Positions 1 to 7,793 of a stretch of DNA of 64,000 nt are shown piece by piece; position 1 is the stretch's first letter, and every line of letters begins with the position of its first letter. The stretch lies in assembly GCF_001969855.1 (NCBI RefSeq), contig NZ_MRBL01000016.1:186001-250000 (forward strand), in the 5' to 3' direction. Both the position numbers and the translations under genes were made by a program. Source of the stretch: Bacillus haynesii. Lineage in GTDB: Bacteria > Bacillota > Bacilli > Bacillales > Bacillaceae. Under the pieces are notes generated by a model that ran no database searches, had not been told where the DNA came from, and was given only the letters and a program-made list of their open reading frames with translations.

Positions 1-466
1 TTTGCTCTCTGATTTCCGCTAAAATATTCGAAAACCGCTTTTCAAACTGTTTTTGTTCAACGCGGAACGGTGTGAGCGTTAAGTGCGCGAAGTTTTGGCG
101 GACGACTTTCATCAGGTCGTTACCCCCGATTGTAAACAAAATGTAGTCTGCATCTTTTAGGCCCTCTTGTACTTCTTTTTCTTTTAATCTTTCAAGCAGC
201 TGATCAGTCCGGGAGCCTTTAACGGCATAATTTTTGACCGTTACGGACTTCACATCGCTCCGGCTTTCAAGCTCGTCGGCCACAATGCCGACATAGCCTT
301 TCTTCTCTTGATCGCCTACCCCCTCTGTCAGAGAATCGCCCACTGCTGCAATCACGATATCGCGCTTAGGGGAGACCGATGTTTTTTCAACGCCCGCATT
401 CCATTCCGTACAGGCTGAAAGCAGACAGACGAGGGTCATCATGACTGTTATAAACCGTATGTTCAA
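1..466 (-). CDS. ypmR: SGNH/GDSL-type lipoprotein YpmR (3' end cut by window)
   Basis: Predicted extracytoplasmic SGNH-fold esterase anchored as a lipoprotein. The reading frame starts at a TTG (466-464) behind GGAAGGGG and opens with a short hydrophobic signal ending in LLSAC, a lipobox. The GDSL block AVGDSLTEGVGD and the later GGND block follow; both are catalytic signatures of this fold. About 155 codons are visible and the C-terminal part lies outside the window. It is syntenic with B. subtilis ypmR next to ypmQ. The substrate is unknown. Confidence 0.85.
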   Translation of the reverse strand, partial: MNIRFITVMMTLVCLLSACTEWNAGVEKTSVSPKRDIVIAAVGDSLTEGVGDQEKKGYVGIVADELESRSDVKSVTVKNYAVKGSRTDQLLERLKEKEVQEGLKDADYILFTIGGNDLMKVVRQNFAHLTLTPFRVEQKQFEKRFSNILAEIREQ

Positions 467-546
467 TAATGATGCCCCTTCCTTCTAGATAACCTAAAAA
501 AAAGTGTACCATGTTTTGATTCTTTTGAAAATCATTTGGCCGGTGT

Positions 547-586
547 AAAAAAAAGCCTGTTTTCCGGTGGTCAGGAAACAGGCTTT
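547..586 (-). terminator. Terminator after ypmQ
   Basis: A 10-bp stem (553-562 with 576-585) is followed on the minus strand by a run of eight T. It lies 23 nt after the ypmQ stop. Confidence 0.85.
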
Positions 587-608
587 CGCTGCAGGTCGCC
601 CGTTCTTA

Positions 609-1190
609 TCAACGGTTTTCCAGCGTCTTAATATCAGCGATGATTTCATCGTACGGCGTATTTTTTGCACCGTCATAATCCTTGACGACTTTGCCGTTTT
701 GATCGACTAGATAAAATGACGATTGGTGAATCACCTGATCCTCATCTTCAGGTTTTTTTACGATTGATTTGAAGCTTTTCAGCGCAAACTTTTCGATTTC
801 CTCTTGCGAGTATCCGGTTAAAAAATCCCAATTTTGAAAACTGAGCGGATAGTTGTCCGCAAATTTCTTCAATTTTTCAGGCGTATCATTTTCGGGGTCA
901 ACGCTGAATGAGACGATCCGGGCCTGCAGGTTTTCCTCTTCCATTTGTTTTTGCAGTTCAGCCATATGTGAAGTCATCGGCGGACAGATCGTTTCACAGT
1001 TCGTAAATATAAAGTCAGCCACCCAGACCTGGCCTTTTAAACTTTCAAGAGATACCGCTTTCCCGTCTTGATTTTGAAAAGAAAAAGACTGTACATCATA
1101 GTTTAAAGGATTTTCAATCTTGCTAGTTCCGCAGGACGAAAGAAACACTGTGAGAATACCTGCAAGGAAAATGCCAAAAATGTTTTTCAA
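609..1190 (-). CDS. ypmQ: Sco1/SenC-family copper chaperone-like lipoprotein YpmQ
   Basis: Thioredoxin-fold Sco protein, a family involved in copper delivery to cytochrome oxidase CuA or in thiol redox chemistry at the outer face of the membrane. The metal-binding pair is visible as TNCETICPP, with the conserved later His in VIHQSS. The chosen TTG start (1190) has AAGGGG about 9 nt upstream and gives a signal peptide ending in LSSCG, a lipobox. A longer frame from TTG 1211 exists but lacks a well-placed ribosome-binding site. The beginning overlaps the end of the degV-family gene, so the two are probably cotranscribed. Length (193 aa) matches B. subtilis YpmQ. Confidence 0.88.
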   Translation of the reverse strand: MKNIFGIFLAGILTVFLSSCGTSKIENPLNYDVQSFSFQNQDGKAVSLESLKGQVWVADFIFTNCETICPPMTSHMAELQKQMEEENLQARIVSFSVDPENDTPEKLKKFADNYPLSFQNWDFLTGYSQEEIEKFALKSFKSIVKKPEDEDQVIHQSSFYLVDQNGKVVKDYDGAKNTPYDEIIADIKTLENR

Positions 1191-1207
1191 CCCTTCCATC
1201 CCCTTTT

Positions 1208-2050
1208 TCAATCAGTGTAAAAGGTAAAACCGATCGCTCCTTTTCCGGTATGAACCGAGATAATCGGCGTTGTGTATGAAATATCAATATCGATTCCCGG
1301 GATATGTTCAAGCAAAGAGTCTTTCAGCCGATGTGCGAGGTCAAGTGCATCGGCATGGGCGATTCCGATCGCCTGCACCGTCCTTCCCTTCACCGTGGAA
1401 AGAAATTGACCAGTTAAATAACGGATAAGCTGACTGCTGCTCCGGACATTTTTTTCAGGCGTATAGATTCCGTCCTCAAGCCTCGCGATCGGCTTAACCT
1501 TGAGCAACGAGCCGATCAACGCTTTTCCCCTCCCGATGCGGCCGCCTTTGATCAAGTTGTCAAAATGATCAATTGTCACATAGAGGGATGTCCGGTCGCG
1601 CAAGTTCTCCAAGTCTTTTACAATCGCTTCGGCCGTCATCCCCTCTTCGGCCAGCAAGGCGGCCCGCACGACCTGAAAACCGAGGCCTTTTGAAATATAC
1701 ATGGAATCAATCACCGTAATGTTCCCGTCGACCATATTTGAAGCGCTTACAGCCGTCTGGTATGTCCCGCTCAATTGGCTTGAGAGATGGATGCTGATCA
1801 CTTCGCTTCCGTCAGCAGTCAGCTCTTCATACAGTTCGATAAAAGCGCCTAAAGGCGGCTGTGAACTTTTCGGGAGTTCTGCGGCTCTCTCCATTTTCTC
1901 AATAAATTCGTCCGGCTGAATATCGAATCTGTCTCTGTATACGGTGCCGTCGATCGATATCGAGAGCGGGAGAACGGAAATATGATATTCTCTGAGCAGT
2001 TCTTCGCTCAAGTCAGCGGTTGAGTCCGTTACAATTTTAATCCTTGTCAA
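1208..2050 (-). CDS. DegV-family fatty-acid-binding protein
   Basis: 280-aa DegV/EDD-fold protein. The N-terminus KIVTDSTADL and the SSQLSGTYQTA segment are hallmarks of the family, whose FakB members present fatty acids to the kinase FakA for incorporation into phospholipid. The start is doubtful: the only usual start codon is a TTG (2050) with AAGGAG just one base upstream, closer than normal. It lies between ypmP and ypmQ, a position that from memory is not occupied by a DegV gene in B. subtilis 168 (which has degV and yitS elsewhere), so no symbol is given. Confidence 0.85.
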   Translation of the reverse strand: MTRIKIVTDSTADLSEELLREYHISVLPLSISIDGTVYRDRFDIQPDEFIEKMERAAELPKSSQPPLGAFIELYEELTADGSEVISIHLSSQLSGTYQTAVSASNMVDGNITVIDSMYISKGLGFQVVRAALLAEEGMTAEAIVKDLENLRDRTSLYVTIDHFDNLIKGGRIGRGKALIGSLLKVKPIARLEDGIYTPEKNVRSSSQLIRYLTGQFLSTVKGRTVQAIGIAHADALDLAHRLKDSLLEHIPGIDIDISYTTPIISVHTGKGAIGFTFYTD

Positions 2051-2110
2051 TCTCCTTCACATCCTGTCGGTTCAAATGGTGTGTTTTTTCCTAGTAAGGC
2101 CAAATCGGCA

Positions 2111-2191
2111 TGAAAAATTCTTTGCCGGCCGAATGCCATCTTCCGCCCTTTTCAAAGCGGATTTGGGTCTCTTCATGGGCCGGCAAAGAAT
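2111..2191 (-). terminator. Long-armed hairpin terminator between ypmP and the DegV gene
   Basis: A perfect 14-bp inverted repeat (2117-2130 and 2178-2191) encloses 47 nt that contain a smaller CCGC/GCGG hairpin. On the minus strand the stem is followed by TTTTT. It sits just past the ypmP stop, so it most likely ends ypmP transcription, although the loop is much longer than usual. Confidence 0.6.
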
Positions 2192-2202
2192 GCTATGAAT
2201 TC

Positions 2203-2469
2203 TTATGCGTTATGCTTCAATTCTTCCTGTTGATAAATGGCCAGGTAATCCTGCCATTTCAATGCTCTCTTTAAGTATTCTCTAAAGGAATAGACGTTTT
2301 TTTTCCGCTTTGAGCAATAAAGCGTCTTTAAAAAGATTTCGAGCCTCAGATTGGCCATAAAAAAATGCGGGTCGTCCTCCTTAAGCAGGGGTATTTCCGT
2401 CACCTTCACCTTCTGTCCATCCGAACGTTTGAACTCCAGGCTTTTAAGTAACAAGCTATCAATCCTCAT
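2203..2469 (-). CDS. ypmP: Conserved protein YpmP (DUF2535-type)
   Basis: 88-aa basic protein with no catalytic motif that I recognise. It is placed by synteny with B. subtilis ypmP (downstream of ilvA) and by the PHFFM segment. Of note, the sequence before the ATG (2469) lacks any recognisable Shine-Dalgarno, so translation may be weak or the start may lie elsewhere. Function unknown. Confidence 0.75.
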   Translation of the reverse strand: MRIDSLLLKSLEFKRSDGQKVKVTEIPLLKEDDPHFFMANLRLEIFLKTLYCSKRKKNVYSFREYLKRALKWQDYLAIYQQEELKHNA

Positions 2470-2546
2470 TTATGAGATATTTTCTTTATTATACATAATC
2501 TCAGGAGCCGTTGTCTGTGATTTATGCTTGTTTTCAAAAAAATTTC

Positions 2547-3815
2547 TTAAATCAGCAAATGAAAAAGCCCTTCATCTTTATTGACTTCGACATAGCGGAA
2601 GCCTTTCCTGTCCATCCTCGCGATCAGCGGTTCGTAGTCATCGCGCTGCTTTAATTCAATGCCGACGAGCGCAGGGCCGCTGCTTTTATTATTTTTCTTC
2701 GTATATTCAAACCGGGTGATATCGTCGGTCGGCCCGAGCACTTCATCTAAAAATTCGCGCAAAGCTCCCGCCCTTTGCGGAAAGTTCACAATGAAATAAT
2801 GCTGGAGTCCTTCATACATCATCGATCTGTCTTTGATTTCCTGCATTCTGCCGATATCGTTGTTTCCTCCGCTCACGATGCATACGACATTTTCCCCTTT
2901 AATTTCATCCCTGTAAAGGTCTAAAGCGGCGATCGGCAGTGCTCCCGCAGGCTCGGCGACAATCGCGCATTGGTTGTACAGCTCAAGAATCGCGGTGCAT
3001 ACCTTTCCTTCAGGAACGAGCAAAATATCATCGACAACGGTTTCAAGCGTTTTAAATGTCTCTTCGCCAATTTTCTGGACAGCGGCTCCGTCTACAAATT
3101 TATCGATTTTCTCGAGGGTGACGACTTCGCCTTTTTTGTTTGATTCAAAAAGAGCCGGCGCGCCTTTAGGTTCAACCGCGATCAACTTTGTATCCGGGGA
3201 CACGTTTTTCATGTAGGTTCCCACTCCTGAAAGCAGGCCGCCTCCGCCTACGCTTGCGAATAAATAATGGGGTTCAGTTTCGATATCGTTTAAGATTTCG
3301 ACCGCGACCGTTCCCTGGCCAGCCATGACGGCAGGGTCGTCAAACGGGTGGATAAATGCGCGTTTTTCTTCCTCACAGCAGGCGACTGCGCTTTGATACG
3401 CATCATCGAACGTGTCGCCTGTCAGGATGATCTCGACGTATTCCTTGCCGAACAATTCGACTTGGGAAATTTTTTGCCTCGGGGTCGTTGACGGCATAAA
3501 AATCTTTCCGTGAATACCGAGATGTTTACAGGAAAAAGCGACTCCCTGTGCATGGTTTCCTGCACTGGCGCAGACCACCCCGTTTTTCGTCGTTTCTTTT
3601 GAAAGCTGCTTCATTTTATAATAGGCGCCTCTCAGTTTAAAAGAGCGGACAACCTGCAGGTCTTCTCTTTTTAAATATACGTTGCAATCGTACCTCTCGG
3701 ACAGCCTCTCATTTTTTTGGAGAGGGGTATGAATAACAACATCTTTTACATTTTGGTGGGCTTTTAAAATGTCTTTGACTTGGATGAGAGAGTTTTCTTT
3801 AAGCAACGGTTTCAT
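2547..3815 (-). CDS. ilvA: Threonine deaminase (biosynthetic), IlvA
   Basis: PLP enzyme converting threonine to 2-oxobutanoate, the first committed step of isoleucine synthesis. The PLP lysine lies in RSFKLRGAYYKMK, and the glycine-rich phosphate loop is SVGGGGLLSGVG. A C-terminal ACT-like regulatory domain follows (about residues 330-422), the position expected for isoleucine feedback. The 422-aa length equals that of B. subtilis IlvA. The ATG (3815) has GAAAGGAT upstream. A CodY-like box and a -10 element lie upstream; ilvD at 10 kb belongs to the same pathway. Confidence 0.97.
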   Translation of the reverse strand: MKPLLKENSLIQVKDILKAHQNVKDVVIHTPLQKNERLSERYDCNVYLKREDLQVVRSFKLRGAYYKMKQLSKETTKNGVVCASAGNHAQGVAFSCKHLGIHGKIFMPSTTPRQKISQVELFGKEYVEIILTGDTFDDAYQSAVACCEEEKRAFIHPFDDPAVMAGQGTVAVEILNDIETEPHYLFASVGGGGLLSGVGTYMKNVSPDTKLIAVEPKGAPALFESNKKGEVVTLEKIDKFVDGAAVQKIGEETFKTLETVVDDILLVPEGKVCTAILELYNQCAIVAEPAGALPIAALDLYRDEIKGENVVCIVSGGNNDIGRMQEIKDRSMMYEGLQHYFIVNFPQRAGALREFLDEVLGPTDDITRFEYTKKNNKSSGPALVGIELKQRDDYEPLIARMDRKGFRYVEVNKDEGLFHLLI

Positions 3816-3855
3816 GTATAAGATCCTTTCTATTTAAAGCTTTATTTAATACGCC

Positions 3856-3912
3856 ATTATATCATGAATATTCAAAATTTAAAGGGCCATTCTTTGTTAT
3901 TTACAGAATATT
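3856..3912 (-). promoter_or_regulatory. ilvA promoter with CodY-like box
   Basis: On the minus strand a TATAAT (3861-3856) lies about 40 nt before the ilvA start. Upstream, 3898-3912 reads AATATTCTGTAAATA on the minus strand, matching 12 of 15 positions of the CodY box AATTTTCWGAAAATT. CodY repression of ilvA is known in B. subtilis; the site here is inferred from motif only. Confidence 0.5.
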
Positions 3913-4006
3913 ATACACTTTCTCAATATATACGGGATTCTTTTCGATTTTTAATGTGCTGCCCATGCACTTTTTTTCAAAAAACTCTTTATTTGTTCTA
4001 ATTGGG

Positions 4007-4040
4007 TGTTATAATAGAACCAATTGGAACCAAAAGGAGA
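4007..4040 (+). promoter_or_regulatory. yplP promoter and ribosome-binding site
   Basis: An extended -10 (TGTTATAAT, 4007-4015) is followed by a short leader with the palindromic run CCAATTGG and by AAAGGAG at 4033-4039. The -35 is weak. Confidence 0.5.
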
Positions 4041-4046
4041 ACCGCC

Positions 4047-5048
4047 ATGATTAAACACACGTATCCGCCCGTAGACTTCTCCGAGCTGATCGGGGAATGC
4101 GATTCCTTTTTGCAAACGAAAAACAGAGCGATACAATTCGCAGCATCTTCCCATCCGATTCTGATCCATGGGGAAACAGGCACAGGCAAAGAGCTGTTCG
4201 CCAAAGCCATTCACTCCGGATCATCGTTCAAGCATGATCCCTTCACACTAGTAAGCTGCAGCACGCTGGATGAAGATGAAACAGCTGAAGACTTTTTTCT
4301 TTCAGAGATGAATGAACCCGGGACCCTGTTTCTCGATGAAGTGTGGGGCCTTTCCTTGCCTCTTCAGGGCAAGCTTTTGGCAGCCATTGAAAAAGGGTTG
4401 CCAAAAAGACTGATCACGTCTTCAAGCGTACCTCTCGGTGAACGGATTGAAAGCAGCGAATTCCGCAAAGATCTGTACTACAGGCTCAATGTGCTCGACC
4501 TTCCGCTTCCCTCCCTTGCTGAAAGGCGAAGCGACATCCCCCTTCTCGTGCATCATTTTTTAAAAAGCGGGGATCATGACATATATGTCGAACCGGTCGT
4601 TTGGAAGGCTTTAGAGCAGCATGAGTTTGAGGGGAACGTCAGAGAACTCAAAAACATGACGGATTATATGAAAACCGTCTCAGACGGAAAAACGATTCAG
4701 CTTTACGACACACCGCCGGCGTTAAGAGAACAAATTGAAAAGAAGAAGCCAAAAGACAAAAAAACGGCTTCAACATCACTTACCTTAATGGAAAAAGAGG
4801 AGTTTGCGTTTTTGCTCGATACAATCAAGCAATTAAATGAAAAAGGAGAGCCTGCCAGTCGCAGGGTTCTGTCCGAGCTGAGCAAAAACGGCAAGTCGGA
4901 GCTTACACCCCAGCAAGTGCGAAGCAGATTGGATTATTTGGAAAAAAGAGAGTTTATTACAAAGGGCCGCGGAAGAGCCGGGACAAAAATCACACTTGAA
5001 GGCCTCCGTTTTTTAAGCTCTTTAAAGCATCACATTATTCAAGATTAG
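4047..5048 (+). CDS. yplP: Sigma-54-activator-like AAA+ protein YplP
   Basis: 333-aa AAA+ protein of the NtrC/NifA class. Walker A (GETGTGKE) and the Walker B region (GTLFLDEVWG) are clear, as are the arginine-finger segment (EFRKDLYYRLNV) and the EGNVRELKN block. The family normally contacts sigma-54 through a GAFTGA loop between Walker A and B; here that stretch is short and the loop is absent. A winged-helix-like region (about residues 245-330) replaces the usual Fis-type helix-turn-helix. The ATG 4047 was preferred over an upstream GTG because AAAGGAG precedes it. B. subtilis YplP has been linked to cold adaptation (from memory). Confidence 0.88.
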   Translation: MIKHTYPPVDFSELIGECDSFLQTKNRAIQFAASSHPILIHGETGTGKELFAKAIHSGSSFKHDPFTLVSCSTLDEDETAEDFFLSEMNEPGTLFLDEVWGLSLPLQGKLLAAIEKGLPKRLITSSSVPLGERIESSEFRKDLYYRLNVLDLPLPSLAERRSDIPLLVHHFLKSGDHDIYVEPVVWKALEQHEFEGNVRELKNMTDYMKTVSDGKTIQLYDTPPALREQIEKKKPKDKKTASTSLTLMEKEEFAFLLDTIKQLNEKGEPASRRVLSELSKNGKSELTPQQVRSRLDYLEKREFITKGRGRAGTKITLEGLRFLSSLKHHIIQD

Positions 5049-5063
5049 AAAGGGTGTCTTCGT

Positions 5064-5705
5064 ATGTACACGATTAAAGAAGAAATTGCAAATGCAATAA
5101 CCCATGGACTCGGCGTCCTCCTGTCAATTCCCGCCATCGTATTTTTAGTGATATTTGCGATCCGCTACGGAAGTCCGGTGGATGTTGTCAGCTTTTCAAT
5201 TTTCGGCGCTTCCATGCTGTTCCTGTATTTAAGTTCAACCCTTCTGCACAGCATTCAGCACCAAAAAACGAAAGATATTCTTGAGATCATCGATCACTCA
5301 GCCATCTACGTACTGATTGCGGGCACATATACACCGCTGCTCCTCGGACCTTTGAAAGGCGCGCTTGGCTATACGATGCTTGCGGTCGTCTGGGGGCTTG
5401 CGATTGGCGGGGTTGTGTTTAAAATCTTTTTTGTGAAACGATTTATCGTGGTCAGCACACTGGTGTACCTTGTGATGGGCTGGATGGCAATCATTGCGAT
5501 CAAGCCGCTTTATACGGCCTTGACCGGAGAAGGTTTCGCCCTGCTGCTCCTAGGGGGAATATTGTATTCTGTCGGAACCATCTTTTATTTATGGAGAAAG
5601 ATCCCGTATCATCATGCGATTTGGCACACTTTCGTGCTCGGCGGCAGCGCCTCTATGTTTTTCTGCGTGCTTTTCTACGTGGCAAAGGTGCCGTTTGTAT
5701 CATAA
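5064..5705 (+). CDS. yplQ: Hemolysin III / PAQR-family membrane protein YplQ
   Basis: Seven-helix membrane protein of the PAQR/TrhA family. The conserved metal-binding histidines are visible: SSTLLHSIQH, DHSAIYVLIAGTYTP and HHAIWHTFVLGG. Family members have been tied to membrane fluidity and lipid homeostasis; the hemolysin name is historical. It begins 15 nt after yplP with an AAAGGGTG site, so the two form an operon that ends at the hairpin 5712-5747. Confidence 0.9.
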   Translation: MYTIKEEIANAITHGLGVLLSIPAIVFLVIFAIRYGSPVDVVSFSIFGASMLFLYLSSTLLHSIQHQKTKDILEIIDHSAIYVLIAGTYTPLLLGPLKGALGYTMLAVVWGLAIGGVVFKIFFVKRFIVVSTLVYLVMGWMAIIAIKPLYTALTGEGFALLLLGGILYSVGTIFYLWRKIPYHHAIWHTFVLGGSASMFFCVLFYVAKVPFVS

Positions 5706-5711
5706 ACGGCG

Positions 5712-5747
5712 AAAACCAGGCTTCCTTTATGGGAGCCTGGTTTTTTT
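5712..5747. terminator. Terminator after yplQ (and ypkP side)
   Basis: Stem AACCAGGCT/AGCCTGGTT followed by seven T on the plus strand. It lies between the convergent yplQ and ypkP stops. Confidence 0.88.
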
Positions 5748-6369
5748 ATGCCTGAAGCTGTTTGTTTTCAGTCATGACGTATGCTGAGTGGATCGTCAAA
5801 TCGATATCAGCAGGTCTCAGCCTCTTGAACAACTTGCCTTTCTTCATGTGATCCGTACCGGCTGTTTCGACTGCAACGATCGGAATGCCGAGCCTTTTGG
5901 ATAAAGATTTGTAATCGAGTCCGTCATCTTCAGACAGAATAAAGCTTTGGCCTTTCCGGACGATCTCTTCCACTTCTTCAAGCAATGCTTCCTTGTCGGT
6001 ACTTTTTCTGACCGCGGCCATTTTATTGAGCCAGCCGTTGATCAGCGGATAACGAAAGGCGCGCGGATCAGCAAAAAACGAGGCGGTTTTGTCAAGGTGT
6101 CCGAGCAGCACGGCGAGCTCTGACAGACCGAGCTTTGGGTGTACGTAAAGCACGGGACTCGCCGGCGATCTCCCGTTCTGATGGATGGAAACAGTCGAAC
6201 CGGTTAAGCCGATGCACCCCCGCAAAAAAGCTTTCGGCTTATCAAAGACAGCTTCCATCTGATTGGCATACGAAAGGCGCGGGTCAAGTGTCTGCAGTGC
6301 CTGCAGGAGCTTGATATGCTTGATGAGCATATAGGCCGAATAAATCCATAAAAAACAATAGCGAAACAT
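5746..6369 (-). CDS. ypkP: Acyltransferase-like protein YpkP
   Basis: 207-aa protein at the position of B. subtilis ypkP, which is annotated as similar to 1-acylglycerol-3-phosphate acyltransferases. The segment LYVHPKLGLSELAVLLG aligns with the region that holds the catalytic HX4D motif in true PlsC enzymes, but the aspartate is missing (H-P-K-L-G-L). Catalysis of the standard type is therefore doubtful. One N-terminal hydrophobic segment (about residues 3-20) may attach it to the membrane. It starts 15 nt after dfrA, probably in one transcript. Confidence 0.7.
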   Translation of the reverse strand: MFRYCFLWIYSAYMLIKHIKLLQALQTLDPRLSYANQMEAVFDKPKAFLRGCIGLTGSTVSIHQNGRSPASPVLYVHPKLGLSELAVLLGHLDKTASFFADPRAFRYPLINGWLNKMAAVRKSTDKEALLEEVEEIVRKGQSFILSEDDGLDYKSLSKRLGIPIVAVETAGTDHMKKGKLFKRLRPADIDLTIHSAYVMTENKQLQA

Positions 6370-6384
6370 GAAAAATCCTCTCCT

Positions 6385-6873
6385 TTATCCTTTTCTTTGA
6401 TAAACGAGGAATTCGTAGTCATAAGGATTTTTGTCATCTTTCAGGCCTTTCCGCCTCGAAACGATTTCCCACTCAGCTTCATTGAATTCAGGAAAATACC
6501 GGTCCCCTTCAAAGGTTTCATCGATTTTTGTCACATACAGCTTGTCCGCAAAAGGCAGAATCTCCGTATATAGTGTTGAACCGCCGATGACAAAACATTC
6601 TTCGTTTCTGTTTTTCGCAAACCGCACCGCTTCCTCTGCCGAGTGCATCACCTGACAATTCGGGATATCCAGTTCTTTATTGGATGTGATGATGATGTTC
6701 TCCCGGTGAGGCAAAGGTCTGCCGATGGATTCAAACGTCTTTCTCCCCATGATCACGGCGTGTCCTTTCGTCACTTCTTTAAAATACTTCAAATCTTGCG
6801 GCAGATGCCATGGCAGATCATTGTCTTTGCCGATCAGGCGGTTTCTGTCCATGGCAGCAATCAATGAAATCAT
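6385..6873 (-). CDS. dfrA: Dihydrofolate reductase
   Basis: Reduces dihydrofolate to tetrahydrofolate with NADPH. Hallmarks: MISLIAAMDRNRLIGKDNDLPWHLP at the N-terminus with catalytic Asp in the LPWHLPQDL region, the VIMGRKTFESIGRPLP cofactor loop, and FVIGGSTLY. 162 aa is a normal length. In B. subtilis 168 thyB is adjacent; here the neighbouring gap (6874-7229) holds no thyB, so thymidylate synthase must be supplied from elsewhere. Confidence 0.97.
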   Translation of the reverse strand: MISLIAAMDRNRLIGKDNDLPWHLPQDLKYFKEVTKGHAVIMGRKTFESIGRPLPHRENIIITSNKELDIPNCQVMHSAEEAVRFAKNRNEECFVIGGSTLYTEILPFADKLYVTKIDETFEGDRYFPEFNEAEWEIVSRRKGLKDDKNPYDYEFLVYQRKG

Positions 6874-7129
6874 TGTTTAAAGCCCCCTTATGATGTTTGT
6901 AGCGAAATAATGCCGGATGATACTCATCTCTTTGTATGATCATCTGTGAACATGATGATGAGGATGGAGGTTAAAGCTATGATGAGAGGAAACCTTTCTT
7001 CGAGGTTTTCATTCTGATCAGGCCGCCCGAATGTATTGGTCTCATTCCCCGTTTTATTCTTTTCCGGTTTTCTTACATATGACGGCACATATCCGCATGA
7101 TGTTTCATTTTTTTCATCCTTTTGTAGTG

Positions 7130-7164
7130 TATCTTGTTTAACCTTTCGAAAACAAGATATTTTT
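7130..7164 (+). terminator. Plus-strand terminator-like hairpin
   Basis: A 10-bp AT-rich stem (7130-7139 with 7150-7159) is followed by TTTTT. No annotated plus-strand gene precedes it, so it may end a short unannotated transcript. Confidence 0.5.
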
Positions 7165-7190
7165 CGAGATAAGGCATAAAATATGCGGCA

Positions 7191-7216
7191 TAAAAAACCC
7201 CGCCTGATGGCGGGGA
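7191..7216 (-). terminator. Terminator after ypjQ
   Basis: Stem CCCCGCC/GGCGGGG with a 4-nt loop and a T-run on the minus strand. Confidence 0.9.
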
Positions 7217-7229
7217 TGGCTGAGCCTTT

Positions 7230-7784
7230 TCAGCGGCTTTTCGCAACGCTCTGACCGTCTGTTCTCACTTCCTGCACTTCATCCTCAAGATCTTGATGCG
7301 AATGGGCAATTCGGCTTGCCGCAGCTGCCGCCAAGGCAGCGACGATATCATCAAGGAATGTATGAACCTCATCGTCCGGACAGTCGTCCAGTTCTTTAAT
7401 GATGCCGAATTTTTCCTTATCCAGATAGCCGAAGTTCGTCAAGCCGATCGAACCGTAGACGTTTACGATAGAAAGCGGAATAATCTCGTCGATCCCGTAA
7501 AGGGGTTCATCCGTTTCGACCAAATATTGAAGCGGTTCAGGCAACAGCTTTTTCTCGGCAAGCTGGTCAAGCGCTATCCCCGTTAAAACGGCATGAACGA
7601 TTTCCCTTTTGTTTAAGACCTTTTCGACATTCTCAACGCATACATCAAGCGGGAGATCAGGATGGTATTTTTCCTGCAGTTTTTGGACGATGAGCGCGAT
7701 ATCCTCAATCGTAACCCCGCGCTCATTCAGCATATTTTTCGTTAAGTGCACCATTTCATTCATCGTGTACTTCTTCATCTGCAT
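7230..7784 (-). CDS. ypjQ: Phosphatidylglycerophosphatase A-related protein YpjQ
   Basis: 184-aa member of the PgpA-like family. The repeated-alanine helix with nearby acidic residues (DDEVHTFLDDIVAALAAAAASRIAH) and the NVYGSIGLTNFGYLDKEK block are characteristic. The family relates to a phosphatase acting on phosphatidylglycerol phosphate, but activity of the soluble Bacillus members is unproven. ATG 7784 has AAAGGAG just upstream; an ATG at 7778 is an alternative. It directly follows ypjP. Confidence 0.85.
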   Translation of the reverse strand: MQMKKYTMNEMVHLTKNMLNERGVTIEDIALIVQKLQEKYHPDLPLDVCVENVEKVLNKREIVHAVLTGIALDQLAEKKLLPEPLQYLVETDEPLYGIDEIIPLSIVNVYGSIGLTNFGYLDKEKFGIIKELDDCPDDEVHTFLDDIVAALAAAAASRIAHSHQDLEDEVQEVRTDGQSVAKSR

Positions 7785-7793
7785 CAATCTCCT

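Larger units (their letters stand above)
6874..7229. other. 356-nt gap between dfrA and ypjQ
   Basis: No gene of normal size. On the plus strand there is a strong GGAGGT site followed 8 nt later by a 12-codon ORF (6979-7017, starting MMRGN), an AAACCT/AGGTTT hairpin within it, and a plus-strand terminator-like hairpin at 7130-7164. A minus-strand terminator for ypjQ follows at 7191-7216. A TATGAT at 6935-6940 could be a -10, but no clear -35 accompanies it. Confidence 0.4.
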
